Position numbers and translations under genes: made by a program. Positions 43,464 through 53,798 of a stretch of 64,000 nt of DNA are shown one piece after another (position 1 is the stretch's first letter; every line of letters starts with the position of its first letter). Below the pieces are notes generated by a model. That model made no database searches, was not told the origin of the DNA, and worked only from the letters and a program-made list of their open reading frames with translations. The stretch comes from an uncultured Litoreibacter sp. (GTDB taxonomy: Bacteria > Pseudomonadota > Alphaproteobacteria > Rhodobacterales > Rhodobacteraceae), in the NCBI GenBank assembly GCA_947494435.1, contig CANLUY010000001.1:672001-736000 (forward strand), given 5' to 3'.

Positions 43464-44361
43464 TCGCCTCCACCGCAGCTTCGGAAACAGGTATCTCGTC
43501 TGGGCCGATCAATGCGCCTGTTGTGGCAATGACGGGCGCTTCCGGATTGCGCAGCACCCGCAAGAACTCAAGACGGCCGTAATCGGCCGCAAGCTTCACA
43601 CGCAAACGGCCATTCGGGCCTTGAGCAATCTGACCCACCAGAATATCCGCTGGAAACACTTTGCCATCACCCGACGTCACTACGCGATCACCTGGCCGTA
43701 CGTCCTCTAGGTTGTCCGCGATATCGACCGGTGGCGCGAGCGTGTTGTCTCCAATCAGCAAGGCGTTCTGACCAGAAGGCTGGATCGAGACAGGAACACG
43801 GCTGTTGCTGTCAGTCAGCAAAATCACGCGCGATGTCCGCTCACCAACGCCGGAGATTCGGCCCACAAGCCCCAATCCATCCATCGTCGCCCAACCGTCC
43901 TGTACCCCATCACGCGCACCCACATTCAAAAGCACGGACCGCCGGAACGGAGAGCCGTTATCAGTCAGGACAACACCCGTGACGTAAGTCAGCTGTGCAT
44001 TCAGACGCACCTTGTTCAAGTCAAGCAGGCGTGCGTTCTCTTGTTCGAGCTGCAAGGCAGCCTCGCGCCAAGACTTCAATTGCTGTAGTTCGCGACGAAG
44101 CTCTTGGTTTTGTTCATAAATTCTGCTGTAGCTTTGGAAGTCATCGATCATACGAGAGACCCGAGTAACCGGCACCAATGCCCAGTCAAAAGAAGGAACG
44201 ATTCTGTCGATCATCGCCGCCCGGAACCGTTCAACACGGGGATTATCAATGCGCCAAAGACCGAAAACAGCCAGCAGTACCACGACAAGAAGCCCGATCA
44301 GAACACGTCTGACGGGTCGCCCGTATTCTTCTTGTCCGTATCTGTCGCGTGCCACAAACAC
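43453..44361 (-). CDS. mreC: Rod shape-determining protein MreC, 302 aa
   Basis: One N-terminal membrane segment (about residues 18-38), a coiled-coil region (RIYEQNQELRRELQQLKSW...), then the periplasmic beta domain with VTGVVLTDNGSPFRRSVLLNVGARDGVQDG. MreC links MreB filaments to the cell-wall synthases. A short acidic C-terminal tail follows the beta domain. Confidence 0.95.
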   Translation of the reverse strand: MFVARDRYGQEEYGRPVRRVLIGLLVVVLLAVFGLWRIDNPRVERFRAAMIDRIVPSFDWALVPVTRVSRMIDDFQSYSRIYEQNQELRRELQQLKSWREAALQLEQENARLLDLNKVRLNAQLTYVTGVVLTDNGSPFRRSVLLNVGARDGVQDGWATMDGLGLVGRISGVGERTSRVILLTDSNSRVPVSIQPSGQNALLIGDNTLAPPVDIADNLEDVRPGDRVVTSGDGKVFPADILVGQIAQGPNGRLRVKLAADYGRLEFLRVLRNPEAPVIATTGALIGPDEIPVSEAAVEASDG

Positions 44362-44448
44362 TATCCCGCCGTTGCAGGGTTACACTAAAGCATTCTGCCG
44401 CCCGCAACCAAGGGCAGACGGGATCAACTCTTACATCACCGCGCGCAA

Positions 44449-45549
<1,101 letters not shown>

Positions 45550-45635
45550 TTATAGGAAAGCACGGCGTCAGGTTAAAGAGAGGGCGCGCCCTAAATGGCG
45601 CTATTCCGCCCGCTTTCTATAAGCTAGGGAAGGCT

Positions 45636-46409
45636 ATGCTGTCTTACCAACATATCTATCACGCCGGAAATCCGGCTGACGTCCACAAACACGCGCTGCT
45701 GGCTTGGATGCTGTCCTATCTGACCCGCAAAGATAAGCCGCTCAGCTACCTAGAAACGCATTCAGGTCGCGGCCTTTATCATCTTGCCTCGGACGCCGCG
45801 CAAAAAACCGGTGAAGCGGCAGCGGGCGTGGCAGCTCTACAAGATAAGATCAGCCGAAATCACCCCTACCGGCAGGCTCTGGACGCGATCCGCCACAAAC
45901 ACGGGGAAGACGCGTATCCCGGCTCGCCATTATTGGCCTCTACGCTGTTGCGGAAAGGGGACCGTTTGCACGTTGCAGAGCTGCATCCTCAGGAATACGC
46001 AGCGCTTTCTGAAGTCATGGTCCACAAAGCAAAATGCTACCCAGTTGACGGATTTGAGATGGCGCATGCTGTCGCCCCGCCAGAACCAAGGCGCGGATTG
46101 CTTCTGATTGATCCAAGCTATGAAATCAAATCAGACTACGAGACAATCCCAACCCAAATTTTGAAGCTGCACCGCAAATGGAATGTCGGTGTCATTGCGC
46201 TTTGGTATCCCGTACTCACATCCGGGGCCCACGCGTCTATGCTCGGCAAACTGGAAAGCGCAAAGCTGCCCGGCGCGTATCGACACGAGGTGCGCTTTCC
46301 CCCTGTGCGTGAAGGTCACCGCATGGTTGGATCGGGCATGTTCGTCGTGAACGCCCCGTTTGGCACAGATGAAGCGGCAAACACCCTAGCGAAGGCATTC
46401 GCCGCCTGA
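45636..46409 (+). CDS. rlmJ: 23S rRNA (adenine(2030)-N(6))-methyltransferase RlmJ, 257 aa
   Basis: The N-terminal MLSYQHIYHAGNPADVHKHALLAWML, spread over the first 25 residues, is the family signature, followed by LETHSGRGLYHL. The catalytic motif IV reads GLLLIDPSYE, with DPSY in place of the more usual DPPY. The enzyme methylates A2030 of 23S rRNA using SAM. Start follows AGGGAAGG. Convergent with leuA, 8 bases apart. Confidence 0.92.
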   Translation: MLSYQHIYHAGNPADVHKHALLAWMLSYLTRKDKPLSYLETHSGRGLYHLASDAAQKTGEAAAGVAALQDKISRNHPYRQALDAIRHKHGEDAYPGSPLLASTLLRKGDRLHVAELHPQEYAALSEVMVHKAKCYPVDGFEMAHAVAPPEPRRGLLLIDPSYEIKSDYETIPTQILKLHRKWNVGVIALWYPVLTSGAHASMLGKLESAKLPGAYRHEVRFPPVREGHRMVGSGMFVVNAPFGTDEAANTLAKAFAA

Positions 46410-46417
46410 ATTGCGGG

Positions 46418-47974
46418 TTAGCTGACGTCTTTGTAGGACACTTCTGGTGTGTCACCACCCGACTTTTCGCGCCGGATCAGCAGGCGGTTCAGCGCATCAA
46501 CATACGCCTTCACAGACGCCACAACGGTGTCCACATCTGCGGACTGACCGGTTGCGATCTTGCCGTCTTCTTCCAGCCGCACCGTCACGGTCGCCTGTGC
46601 GTCCGTTCCTTCTGTCACAGCCGCCACTTGATAGACCTGCAGCCGCGCTTTGTGCTCAAACAACTGTTTCACAGCATTAAATGCAGCGTCCACAGGACCG
46701 TCTCCAGTTGCTGTGACTGAGGTCTCAGCACCATCAATGCTCAATGTCATCTCTGCTGACTTCTCAAGCCCCATCCCGCAGGACACTTTCAATGCTGTTA
46801 ACTTGATCCGGTCTTCAACATCTGAGCCGACTTGCATCAGTGCAATGAGGTCCTCGTCGTAAACCTCTTTCTTCTGATCTGCCAAAGCCTTGAAACGCAC
46901 GAAGACGTCTTTTAGCTGATTGTCACCCAACTCAAACCCGAGATCAGCCAGCTTAGATCGCAGCGCCGCGCGCCCGGAGTGCTTGCCCAAAACCAAGTTG
47001 GTTTCTGTCAGACCCACATCTTCGGGCCGCATGATCTCAAAGGTTTCAGCATTCTTCAGCATCCCGTCTTGGTGGATACCACTTTCATGAGCGAATGCGT
47101 TTTTGCCCACGATCGCTTTGTTGAATTGGACAGCGAACCCCGAAACCGCTGCGACGCGGCGCGAGATATTCATCAATTTGGTCGAGTCGATCCTGGTGCT
47201 GAACGGCATAATGTCGTTGCGCACTTTCATCGCCATTACGACCTCTTCCAAAGCCGTGTTGCCCGCACGCTCGCCAAGGCCGTTGATCGTGCATTCAATC
47301 TGACGGGCACCGCCCTCGACAGCAGCGAGGGAGTTTGCCGTCGCCATGCCAAGATCATTATGACAATGCGTGGCAAATACCACCTCATCCGCGCCCGGCA
47401 CGGTTGAAATCAACCGCCGGATCAGGTCCGCGCTTTCACCGGGTGCCGTATATCCGACCGTATCGGGAATATTGATCGTTGTCGCACCGGCCTTGATCGC
47501 AATCTCGATCACACGGCACAGATAGTCCCACTCCGTCCGAGTCGCATCCATCGGCGACCACTGCACATTGTCGCATAAGTTGCGCGCATGGCTCACGGTT
47601 TCGTCAATCTTATCCGCCATTTCGTCCATGGTCAGATTTGGAATCGCACGGTGCAAAGGGGATGTGCCGATAAACGTATGAATACGCGGCTGGCGCGCAT
47701 GTTTGACGGCTTCGTAGCAACGGTCGATGTCTTTGAAATTTGCACGCGCTAATCCGCAGATCACAGAATTCTCGGCCTGCTGCGCAATCGCTTTCACCGC
47801 CTCGAAATCGCCTTCCGAGGCGATGGGGAAACCCGCTTCGATAATATCGACGCCCATTTCATCCAGAAGCCCTGCAATTTCCAATTTTTCTGCATGGGAC
47901 ATGGTGGCACCTGGCGACTGTTCGCCATCGCGCAATGTGGTGTCAAAAATCACAACGCGGTTATTGTCTGTCAT
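46418..47974 (-). CDS. leuA: 2-isopropylmalate synthase, 518 aa
   Basis: First enzyme of leucine synthesis. The catalytic TIM barrel has FDTTLRDGEQSPGATM and the metal site HCHNDLGMATANSLAA with GLGERAGNT. The C-terminal LeuA allosteric domain (about residues 390-510) binds leucine for feedback control. Its 5' leader contains a leucine-rich peptide and two mutually exclusive hairpins, pointing to attenuation control. Confidence 0.97.
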   Translation of the reverse strand: MTDNNRVVIFDTTLRDGEQSPGATMSHAEKLEIAGLLDEMGVDIIEAGFPIASEGDFEAVKAIAQQAENSVICGLARANFKDIDRCYEAVKHARQPRIHTFIGTSPLHRAIPNLTMDEMADKIDETVSHARNLCDNVQWSPMDATRTEWDYLCRVIEIAIKAGATTINIPDTVGYTAPGESADLIRRLISTVPGADEVVFATHCHNDLGMATANSLAAVEGGARQIECTINGLGERAGNTALEEVVMAMKVRNDIMPFSTRIDSTKLMNISRRVAAVSGFAVQFNKAIVGKNAFAHESGIHQDGMLKNAETFEIMRPEDVGLTETNLVLGKHSGRAALRSKLADLGFELGDNQLKDVFVRFKALADQKKEVYDEDLIALMQVGSDVEDRIKLTALKVSCGMGLEKSAEMTLSIDGAETSVTATGDGPVDAAFNAVKQLFEHKARLQVYQVAAVTEGTDAQATVTVRLEEDGKIATGQSADVDTVVASVKAYVDALNRLLIRREKSGGDTPEVSYKDVS

Positions 47975-48005
47975 TGGTCTGATCTCTTAGCTGATTTTGT
48001 TGATG

Positions 48006-48052
48006 TCCGGCGCTGGTCCCACTGAGCGGCACGCGCCGGAAGGCACGCTCAG
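48006..48052 (-). promoter_or_regulatory. Interleaved hairpins of the leuA leader (attenuator-like)
   Basis: Two inverted repeats cannot form together: 48006-48013 with 48033-48040 (8 bp, TCCGGCGC/GCGCCGGA), and 48022-48028 with 48046-48052 (7 bp, CTGAGCG/CGCTCAG). The stop of the leader peptide lies inside the second one. A ribosome stalled at the Leu codons would leave 48046-48052 free and favour the second hairpin. A ribosome reaching the stop would cover it and favour the first. No long T run follows the first hairpin, so the final read-out (termination or other) is unclear. Confidence 0.6.
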
Positions 48053-48111
48053 CGCAGGCTAAGAAGGAGTAGCAGGTTGTTTTCTTGAACCATCAACATA
48101 ACCGCAATCAT
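48049..48111 (-). CDS. leuL: leuA leader peptide, 20 aa with five consecutive leucines
   Basis: A short frame on the minus strand, 75 bases before leuA, encodes a peptide whose second half reads ENNLLLLLSLR. The five Leu codons in a row (CTG CTA CTC CTT CTT, 48075-48061) plus one more are far above chance. They are the hallmark of transcription attenuation by leucyl-tRNA supply. The ribosome binding site is weak; the start may be ATG 48111, or in frame at 48141 or 48099. Confidence 0.7.
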   Translation of the reverse strand: MIAVMLMVQENNLLLLLSLR

Positions 48112-48169
48112 ACAACTGAAAGCGTAAATGAAAACCCCCATCGGTGCCGCAAGGCGCATGTCCGAAGTT

Positions 48170-48241
48170 TGCCCGCGTGGCTGAGGACAGGATGTTCTCA
48201 AAGAACGCAAAAGCATCATGCGCGGCAAAGCCGCTCCTTTT
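48170..48241 (+). repeat. Intergenic two-hairpin repeat, copy 1
   Basis: The layout is GCCCGCGTGGC, hairpin (48182-48188 with 48194-48200), AAGAACGCAAAA, hairpin (48222-48226 with 48230-48234), CTCCTTT. The same layout occurs at 57274 and 61147 with different stem bases that still pair. It lies between the divergent leuA leader and the SDR gene. Confidence 0.7.
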
Positions 48242-48278
48242 GGTTGACGCCACCGCCTGCCGCCATATGTCCCTGCAG

Positions 48279-48935
48279 ATGAAACGACACCTCATCATCG
48301 GCGCATCCGGCGGCATAGGGTCCGCAATTGCAAACCAACTTGACGGCGAAGTTACGCGCTTATCTCGCAGCGAAGACGGCTTTGATATCACTGATGAAGC
48401 CAGCGTGGCTGCGAAGCTATCAGCACTGAGTGGCCCCTACGACACGGTGTTTGTTGCCACTGGCGCGCTCGTCATTAACGGACATGAGCCTGAAAAAACG
48501 ATCAAAGCGCTGACACCAGACGGGCTTACCGACCAGTTTCAGACAAATGCTGTCGGTCCTGCCCTCATTTTGAAACACGCCCTGCCTCTTCTTCCAAAAG
48601 ACCGGCGCGCGGTGTTTGCGGTTCTCTCGGCGCGGGTTGGGTCTATCACGGACAATAACATCGGCGGCTGGCACAGCTACCGCGCAGCGAAAGCAGCCTT
48701 GAACCAACTGATCCATGGCGCCGCTATCGAAATGGCCCGCACACACAAACAAACCATATGCGTTTGCCTGCACCCCGGCACGGTAGAGACCGCGTTTACA
48801 GCCAAGTACGCAGGCCACCACAAAACAGTCTCGGCAGAGACTGCTGCGACGAATCTGATCAATGTTATTGATCATCTCACACCCGACCAGTCAGGTCATT
48901 TCTTTGATTACGCGGGTGATGAAATCCCATGGTAA
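48279..48935 (+). CDS. SDR family oxidoreductase (CsgA-like), 218 aa
   Basis: A short-chain dehydrogenase with N-terminal dinucleotide site LIIGASGGIGSAIA, Ser in VLSARVGSI, and Tyr-Lys pair SYRAAKAAL. It resembles the CsgA/cell-cell-signalling SDR group often found next to CryB-type photolyase genes in Rhodobacteraceae. The substrate is unknown. Neither ATG 48279 nor ATG 48267 has a good ribosome site; 48279 places the start just before the Rossmann strand. It overlaps the photolyase gene by seven bases, so the two are co-expressed. Confidence 0.75.
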   Translation: MKRHLIIGASGGIGSAIANQLDGEVTRLSRSEDGFDITDEASVAAKLSALSGPYDTVFVATGALVINGHEPEKTIKALTPDGLTDQFQTNAVGPALILKHALPLLPKDRRAVFAVLSARVGSITDNNIGGWHSYRAAKAALNQLIHGAAIEMARTHKQTICVCLHPGTVETAFTAKYAGHHKTVSAETAATNLINVIDHLTPDQSGHFFDYAGDEIPW

Positions 48936-50455
48936 ACCTTGTTCTCGTTCTCGCCGACCAACTGACGCCAACTCTCTCGGCACTCACTGCAGCAGACAAA
49001 CAGACTGACATCGTCGTGATGGCAGAAGTCGCGGACGAGGCGGGATATGTTCCGCATCATCCCAAAAAAATTGCTTTCCTCTTTGCAGCCATGCGCAAAT
49101 TCGCGGCACGCCTTAGCGAAGACGGATGGCATGTCAGCTACACGAAGCTGGATGATCCGGACAACACAAACTCCATCACCGGTGAATTGCTCCGACGGGC
49201 TGAAGAATTTGACGCCGACAAAATCATCGCCACAGAGCCTGGTGAGTGGCGGTTGATTGAGGCCTTGAATACCTGCCCGATGCCGCTCACCCAACTTCAA
49301 GACACACGTTTTATCGCCTCGCATTCTGAGTTTGAAACTTGGGCAGAAGGCCGCAAAGAACTTCGGATGGAGTGGTTCTATCGCGACATGCGTCGCAAAA
49401 CCGGGCTCATGATGGACGGCGATAAGCCAGCTGGCGATAAGTGGAATTTCGATCACGACAACCGAAAATCTGCGCCGAAATCAATCAATCATTCAGGCCC
49501 GATGAGTTTCACGCCGGATGACACCGTCAAAGAGGTGCTCGCCTTGGTCGAAGACCGGTTCGGCGACAACTTCGGCGATCTGCACCCCTTTTGGTTCGCG
49601 ACTGATAGCGCACAGGCTCAACGTGCTCTGACACATTGGATCACCTACGCATTGCCGCATTTTGGGGATTACCAAGACGCAATGATGAATGAAGAGAAGT
49701 TCCTTTATCACTCCGTCATCAGCCAATATATCAACGCTGGCCTTCTTGACCCGCTCGATGTGTGCAAACAGGTCGAAGAGGCGTGGAAAGACAACCACGC
49801 GCCAATCAATGCGGCCGAAGGGTTCATCCGGCAAATTATCGGTTGGCGGGAATACATGCGTGGCATCTATTTTCTCGAAGGCCCCGACTACACGTCCCGA
49901 AACGATCTAGGCCATACCCGCAAACTGCCGCCCCTCTTCTGGGGGGCAGCGACGAAGATGAATTGCGTCTCGAAAGCTGTTAGCCAAACGCAAAGCGAAG
50001 CCTACGCCCACCATATCCAGCGTTTGATGGTCACCGGCAATTTCGCACTTTTGGCAGGCGTCGATCCGCATGACGTGCACGAGTGGTATCTAGCCGTCTA
50101 TGCAGATGCCTATGAATGGGTCGAAGCGCCAAATGTCATCGGGATGAGCCAGTTCGCAGATGGCGGGATTGTTGGCTCAAAACCATACATTTCATCCGGC
50201 AACTATATCGCCAAAATGTCGGACCACTGCAAAACTTGCGCCTACAAGGTAAAAGAAAAGACCGGCGAGGACGCCTGCCCGTTCAATTTGCTCTATTGGG
50301 ACTTTCTGGTCCGACACAAAGACCGGTTCGCGAAGAACCCGCGCATGGGCAATATGTATCGCGTTTGGGATCGCATGGACGACACGCGCAAAGATACCGT
50401 GCTGAGGGAAGCCGCCTCTTGGCTCCAAAAACTGGACGCCAAAGAACCGGTTTAG
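48929..50455 (+). CDS. cryB: Iron-sulfur bacterial cryptochrome/photolyase (CryB/PhrB type), 508 aa
   Basis: A deoxyribodipyrimidine photolyase-related protein of the FeS-BCP family. The four cluster cysteines are Cys346 (MNCVSK), Cys434 and Cys437 (HCKTC) and Cys450 (DACPFN). These match, as I recall them, the positions in Rhodobacter sphaeroides CryB. The N-terminal alpha/beta antenna domain (about 1-130) precedes the FAD-binding helical domain. Family members repair (6-4) photoproducts or act in light signalling; which applies cannot be told from sequence. Confidence 0.93.
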   Translation: MVNLVLVLADQLTPTLSALTAADKQTDIVVMAEVADEAGYVPHHPKKIAFLFAAMRKFAARLSEDGWHVSYTKLDDPDNTNSITGELLRRAEEFDADKIIATEPGEWRLIEALNTCPMPLTQLQDTRFIASHSEFETWAEGRKELRMEWFYRDMRRKTGLMMDGDKPAGDKWNFDHDNRKSAPKSINHSGPMSFTPDDTVKEVLALVEDRFGDNFGDLHPFWFATDSAQAQRALTHWITYALPHFGDYQDAMMNEEKFLYHSVISQYINAGLLDPLDVCKQVEEAWKDNHAPINAAEGFIRQIIGWREYMRGIYFLEGPDYTSRNDLGHTRKLPPLFWGAATKMNCVSKAVSQTQSEAYAHHIQRLMVTGNFALLAGVDPHDVHEWYLAVYADAYEWVEAPNVIGMSQFADGGIVGSKPYISSGNYIAKMSDHCKTCAYKVKEKTGEDACPFNLLYWDFLVRHKDRFAKNPRMGNMYRVWDRMDDTRKDTVLREAASWLQKLDAKEPV

Positions 50456-50458
50456 CCT

Positions 50459-50474
50459 AAACTCCCGCGAGTTT
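50459..50474. terminator. Short hairpin between convergent cryB and MORN genes
   Basis: A 6-bp stem AAACTC/GAGTTT with a CCGC loop in the 22-base gap between the two stops. Weak, without a clear T tract. Confidence 0.35.
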
Positions 50475-50477
50475 GCG

Positions 50478-51890
50478 TTACTCTGTAGCCCCTGCCTCAG
50501 GTGCGTCTTCTTTGGTCAGACGGCCCTCTTCCCATTCGCCGCTCGTCACAGCCCCATCAGCATAGCGCATGACGCCCTGGCCGGATCGTTTTCCGTTCAG
50601 AAACTCACCTTCATAGACATCACCAGTCGCATAGGTCGCTGTGCCTGTTCCACTGATTTGACCATCTTTCCACTGACCCGTGTAGGAGAATCCGTCTGGC
50701 CGCGTAAAGGCGCCTTGCCCTTCCCGCTGCCCCGCATTGAACATACCTTCATAGACAGAGCCATCCGCGTACGTCGCTTGGCCCGCACCTTGGCGCTTGC
50801 CCGCAACCCAAGCGCCTTCATAAACATAACCATCAGGATAGGTCATCTTGCCTTGCCCGTCGATCAGCGCATTCTTGAACGCGCCCTCGTAGACAAGCCC
50901 GTTTGCATAGCGCGCAATACCCTGCCCCTCAATGACACCGGCAACCCAGTCGCCGTCATAGGTCGCTCCATCTGGATAGGTGATCTTACCCTTGCCGTCA
51001 GCAAGATCATTTTTCAGCGTCCCGACATAAACCGAACCATCCGGATACGTTACAGTGCCTTCGCCTTCGATCCGGCCATCGACCCAGCTGCCTGTGTAGG
51101 AAAACCCGTCAACACCAGTAAAAGACCCCTGCCCGTTGCGCGCGTCGCCTGCAAAATTACCCTCGTACACGTCGCCATTGGCATAGGTCACACGTCCGGC
51201 GCCCTCGCGCGCACCTGCTTTCAGGGTGCCTGTATACACATCACCATTTGATTGCGTCAGCGTGCCTAGCCCATCAATCTGGCCATCTTTCCACGCACCG
51301 ACATATGTCAGCCCGTCTGTCATCCGCAGCGAGCCTTCGCCCGACCGCTTACCGCCTTGCATTTGGCCCTCGTATTCAGCCCCGTCTGGGTAGCTGATTT
51401 TGCCTTTGCCCTCTTTGACACCATCCACCCACTGGCCGTCATAGCGGTAGCCATTCGGGCTAACCATCGCCCCCTTGCCGTGATGCTGCGCGTTGCGAAA
51501 CTCGCCTTCATAGCGGGTACCATTTGCATAGCTGGCAATTCCGCGCCCATTGATCTTGCCGTCTTTCCAATCGCCTTCATAGGTGCCACCATCGGCAAAG
51601 ATAATCTTTCCGAACCCATCCGGCTTGCCGGCAACAAACTGGCCTTCATACAATGAGCCATTTGGGAACCGCGCAGTGCCCTGACCGCGTATCTCTCCAT
51701 CCACCCAATTTCCGGTGTACTCGTACCCGTTGGGCAAGGTGAACGTGCCTTGACCGTGGCGCTTTCCCTCTTTGAATGCGCCGGAATAGATACCGCCATC
51801 GTCATATTGCTTAGTTGCCGTTTCTTGCGCAAATCCGGGCGCAGTCAGAGCCATTGCTAAGACCATCGCAGCAGTAAGTTTCAGATGCAC
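50478..51890 (-). CDS. Secreted MORN-repeat protein, 470 aa
   Basis: A signal peptide of about 21 residues (KLTAAMVLAMALTAPGFAQ) is followed by 18 complete tandem MORN repeats of 23 residues each, pattern Y-x-G-x(5-6)-G-x(3)-G-x-G, and a final partial one (TSGEWEEGRL). A short acidic tail ends the protein. MORN repeats form an extended twisted beta ribbon that binds lipids or proteins; in bacteria the role of secreted forms is mostly unknown. The nearly perfect 69-base periodicity makes the gene prone to recombination. Start follows GGGGGA. Confidence 0.9.
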   Translation of the reverse strand: MHLKLTAAMVLAMALTAPGFAQETATKQYDDGGIYSGAFKEGKRHGQGTFTLPNGYEYTGNWVDGEIRGQGTARFPNGSLYEGQFVAGKPDGFGKIIFADGGTYEGDWKDGKINGRGIASYANGTRYEGEFRNAQHHGKGAMVSPNGYRYDGQWVDGVKEGKGKISYPDGAEYEGQMQGGKRSGEGSLRMTDGLTYVGAWKDGQIDGLGTLTQSNGDVYTGTLKAGAREGAGRVTYANGDVYEGNFAGDARNGQGSFTGVDGFSYTGSWVDGRIEGEGTVTYPDGSVYVGTLKNDLADGKGKITYPDGATYDGDWVAGVIEGQGIARYANGLVYEGAFKNALIDGQGKMTYPDGYVYEGAWVAGKRQGAGQATYADGSVYEGMFNAGQREGQGAFTRPDGFSYTGQWKDGQISGTGTATYATGDVYEGEFLNGKRSGQGVMRYADGAVTSGEWEEGRLTKEDAPEAGATE

Positions 51891-52028
51891 AGGTAATCCC
51901 CCAATTTCGCATTCACGGCTTCGAAAACCCTAGTTGAGCCCGTCCCCTGTGACAAGCGGTCCGCGTGCAGGTCTTTCCCTTGGGCCATGGTCTGCTAGAA
52001 CGTGGTGAAACTGTTCTGAAAGACACAC

Positions 52029-53687
52029 ATGACTCAATCGTTTCGCCTGACGCTCGCGCAACTAAACCCCACCGTTGGGGATTTTGAAGGCAATGCTGCC
52101 AAAGCCTTAGACGCTTGGGCAGAGGCCAAAGCCGCCAAGTCAGATATGGTTGCGCTGCCCGAGATGTTCGTCACCGGATATCAGGCACAAGACATGGTCA
52201 TGAAGCCCGCGTTCACAGCCCAAGCCACACGCATTGTTGATGAGCTTGCTCCACAAATCACAGGTGGCCCGGCAATGGGCATCGGTCATCCGATCGTCAT
52301 TGATGGAAAATTATACAATGCCTACTCCATCCTAAAGGATGGCAAAGTCGCCGCACGCCTGCTGAAATACGAGCTGCCAAATTTCAATGTTTTTGACGAA
52401 AAGCGCCTGTTTGAACGCGGTCCGATCCAAGGCCCCTACGCTCTGGGTCCGCTGCGTATCGGCACACCAATTTGCGAAGACGCATGGCATGAAGAAGTTT
52501 CCGAAACGCTCGCCGAATCCGGTGCAGAGATTTTGCTGGTGCCCAACGGCTCCCCGCATTTCCGTGGCAAGCTGGACATCCGCATGGCCCACATGGTCTC
52601 GCGTGTGGTCGAAACCGGTCTGCCACTTGTCTACCTCAACATGGTCGGTGGTCAGGACGATCAGGTCTTCAACGGTGGGTCCTTCATCCTGAACCCCGGC
52701 GGCGAGCTCGCTGTGCAGCTGCCTCTCTTTGACGAGGTCATCGCACATGTGGATTTTGAGGAGACCGAGGCAGGCTGGCGCGCGGTCTCGGGCGAAAAAG
52801 CATCCATGCCGGATGAATGGGAGCAAGACTACCGTGTGATGGTCGAAAGCTTGCGGGACTATATGCGCAAAACTGGCTTCAAACAGGTGCTGTTGGGCAT
52901 GTCTGGCGGGATCGATTCCGCGTTGGTGGCCACAATTGCCGTCGATGCACTGGGGCCTGAAAACGTCCGCTGTGTGATGCTGCCTTCCGAATACACGTCC
53001 GAGCATTCACTTGAAGACGCTTCTGAATGCGCAAATCTGCTGGGCGCGCGCATTGATACCGTTCCAATCGCCGGACCACGCACGGCCGTGACAGAGGCGC
53101 TCGCCCCGTTGATGGCCGGAACTGAGGCAGACGTCACCGAAGAAAATATCCAGTCCCGCCTGCGTGGTCTCATGCTGATGGCGCTTTCAAACAAATTCGG
53201 GGAAATGCTTCTGACAACCGGCAATAAGTCGGAAGTTGCTGTCGGCTATGCCACGATCTACGGCGACATGTCGGGCGGCTACAACCCAATCAAAGACCTC
53301 TACAAAATGCGCGTTTTCGAGACATGCCGCTGGCGCAACGCCAATCATCGCGACTGGATGAAAGGGCCAGATGGTACAGTCATCCCCCAACGTATCATCG
53401 ACAAGCCGCCTTCAGCCGAACTGCGTCCCGACCAGAAAGACGAGGACTCTTTACCTCCTTACGAGATTTTGGATGACATCCTCGACCGCCTCGTAGACCG
53501 CGAACAATCCGTGGCTGAAATCGTCGCCGCGGGCCACGATCGTGACGTGGTCAAGAAAATCGAGCACCTGATTTACATCTCCGAGTACAAGCGGTTTCAA
53601 TCCGCACCCGGCGCACGCCTCACCCGCCGCGCCTTTTGGCTGGATCGCCGCTACCCCATCGTCAATCGCTGGCGCGACGAAACCTAG
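52029..53687 (+). CDS. nadE: Glutamine-dependent NAD+ synthetase, 552 aa
   Basis: The N-terminal nitrilase-type glutaminase domain has Glu in LPEMFVTGY, Lys in LKYELPNFNVFDEKR and catalytic Cys149 in PICEDAW. The C-terminal synthetase domain has the ATP pyrophosphatase loop GMSGGIDSALVA and TTGNKSEVAVGY. It makes NAD+ from deamido-NAD+ using ammonia from glutamine. Length is normal for the two-domain form. Confidence 0.96.
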   Translation: MTQSFRLTLAQLNPTVGDFEGNAAKALDAWAEAKAAKSDMVALPEMFVTGYQAQDMVMKPAFTAQATRIVDELAPQITGGPAMGIGHPIVIDGKLYNAYSILKDGKVAARLLKYELPNFNVFDEKRLFERGPIQGPYALGPLRIGTPICEDAWHEEVSETLAESGAEILLVPNGSPHFRGKLDIRMAHMVSRVVETGLPLVYLNMVGGQDDQVFNGGSFILNPGGELAVQLPLFDEVIAHVDFEETEAGWRAVSGEKASMPDEWEQDYRVMVESLRDYMRKTGFKQVLLGMSGGIDSALVATIAVDALGPENVRCVMLPSEYTSEHSLEDASECANLLGARIDTVPIAGPRTAVTEALAPLMAGTEADVTEENIQSRLRGLMLMALSNKFGEMLLTTGNKSEVAVGYATIYGDMSGGYNPIKDLYKMRVFETCRWRNANHRDWMKGPDGTVIPQRIIDKPPSAELRPDQKDEDSLPPYEILDDILDRLVDREQSVAEIVAAGHDRDVVKKIEHLIYISEYKRFQSAPGARLTRRAFWLDRRYPIVNRWRDET

Positions 53688-53798
53688 TCACTTTGCTGAC
53701 TGCGGTCGGTCTGGATGTGCGACTAACAGTCTTGTGACTTGTCGCCTCTGCTTCAAAAAAGCAGGGTGCGCCCAGCTTAAACCATCAAGAGATTGCAG

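Noticed and set aside
48059-48391. 110-codon minus-strand frame across the leuA leader and SDR start
   Set aside because: It runs in a different frame from the leucine-rich leader peptide and overlaps the two-hairpin repeat and the start of the SDR gene; no family resemblance.
50478-51890. Regular 69-base DNA periodicity as a CRISPR-like or satellite array
   Set aside because: The period comes from 23-residue MORN repeats in a clean coding frame with a signal peptide; the units are not identical at DNA level and have no spacers.
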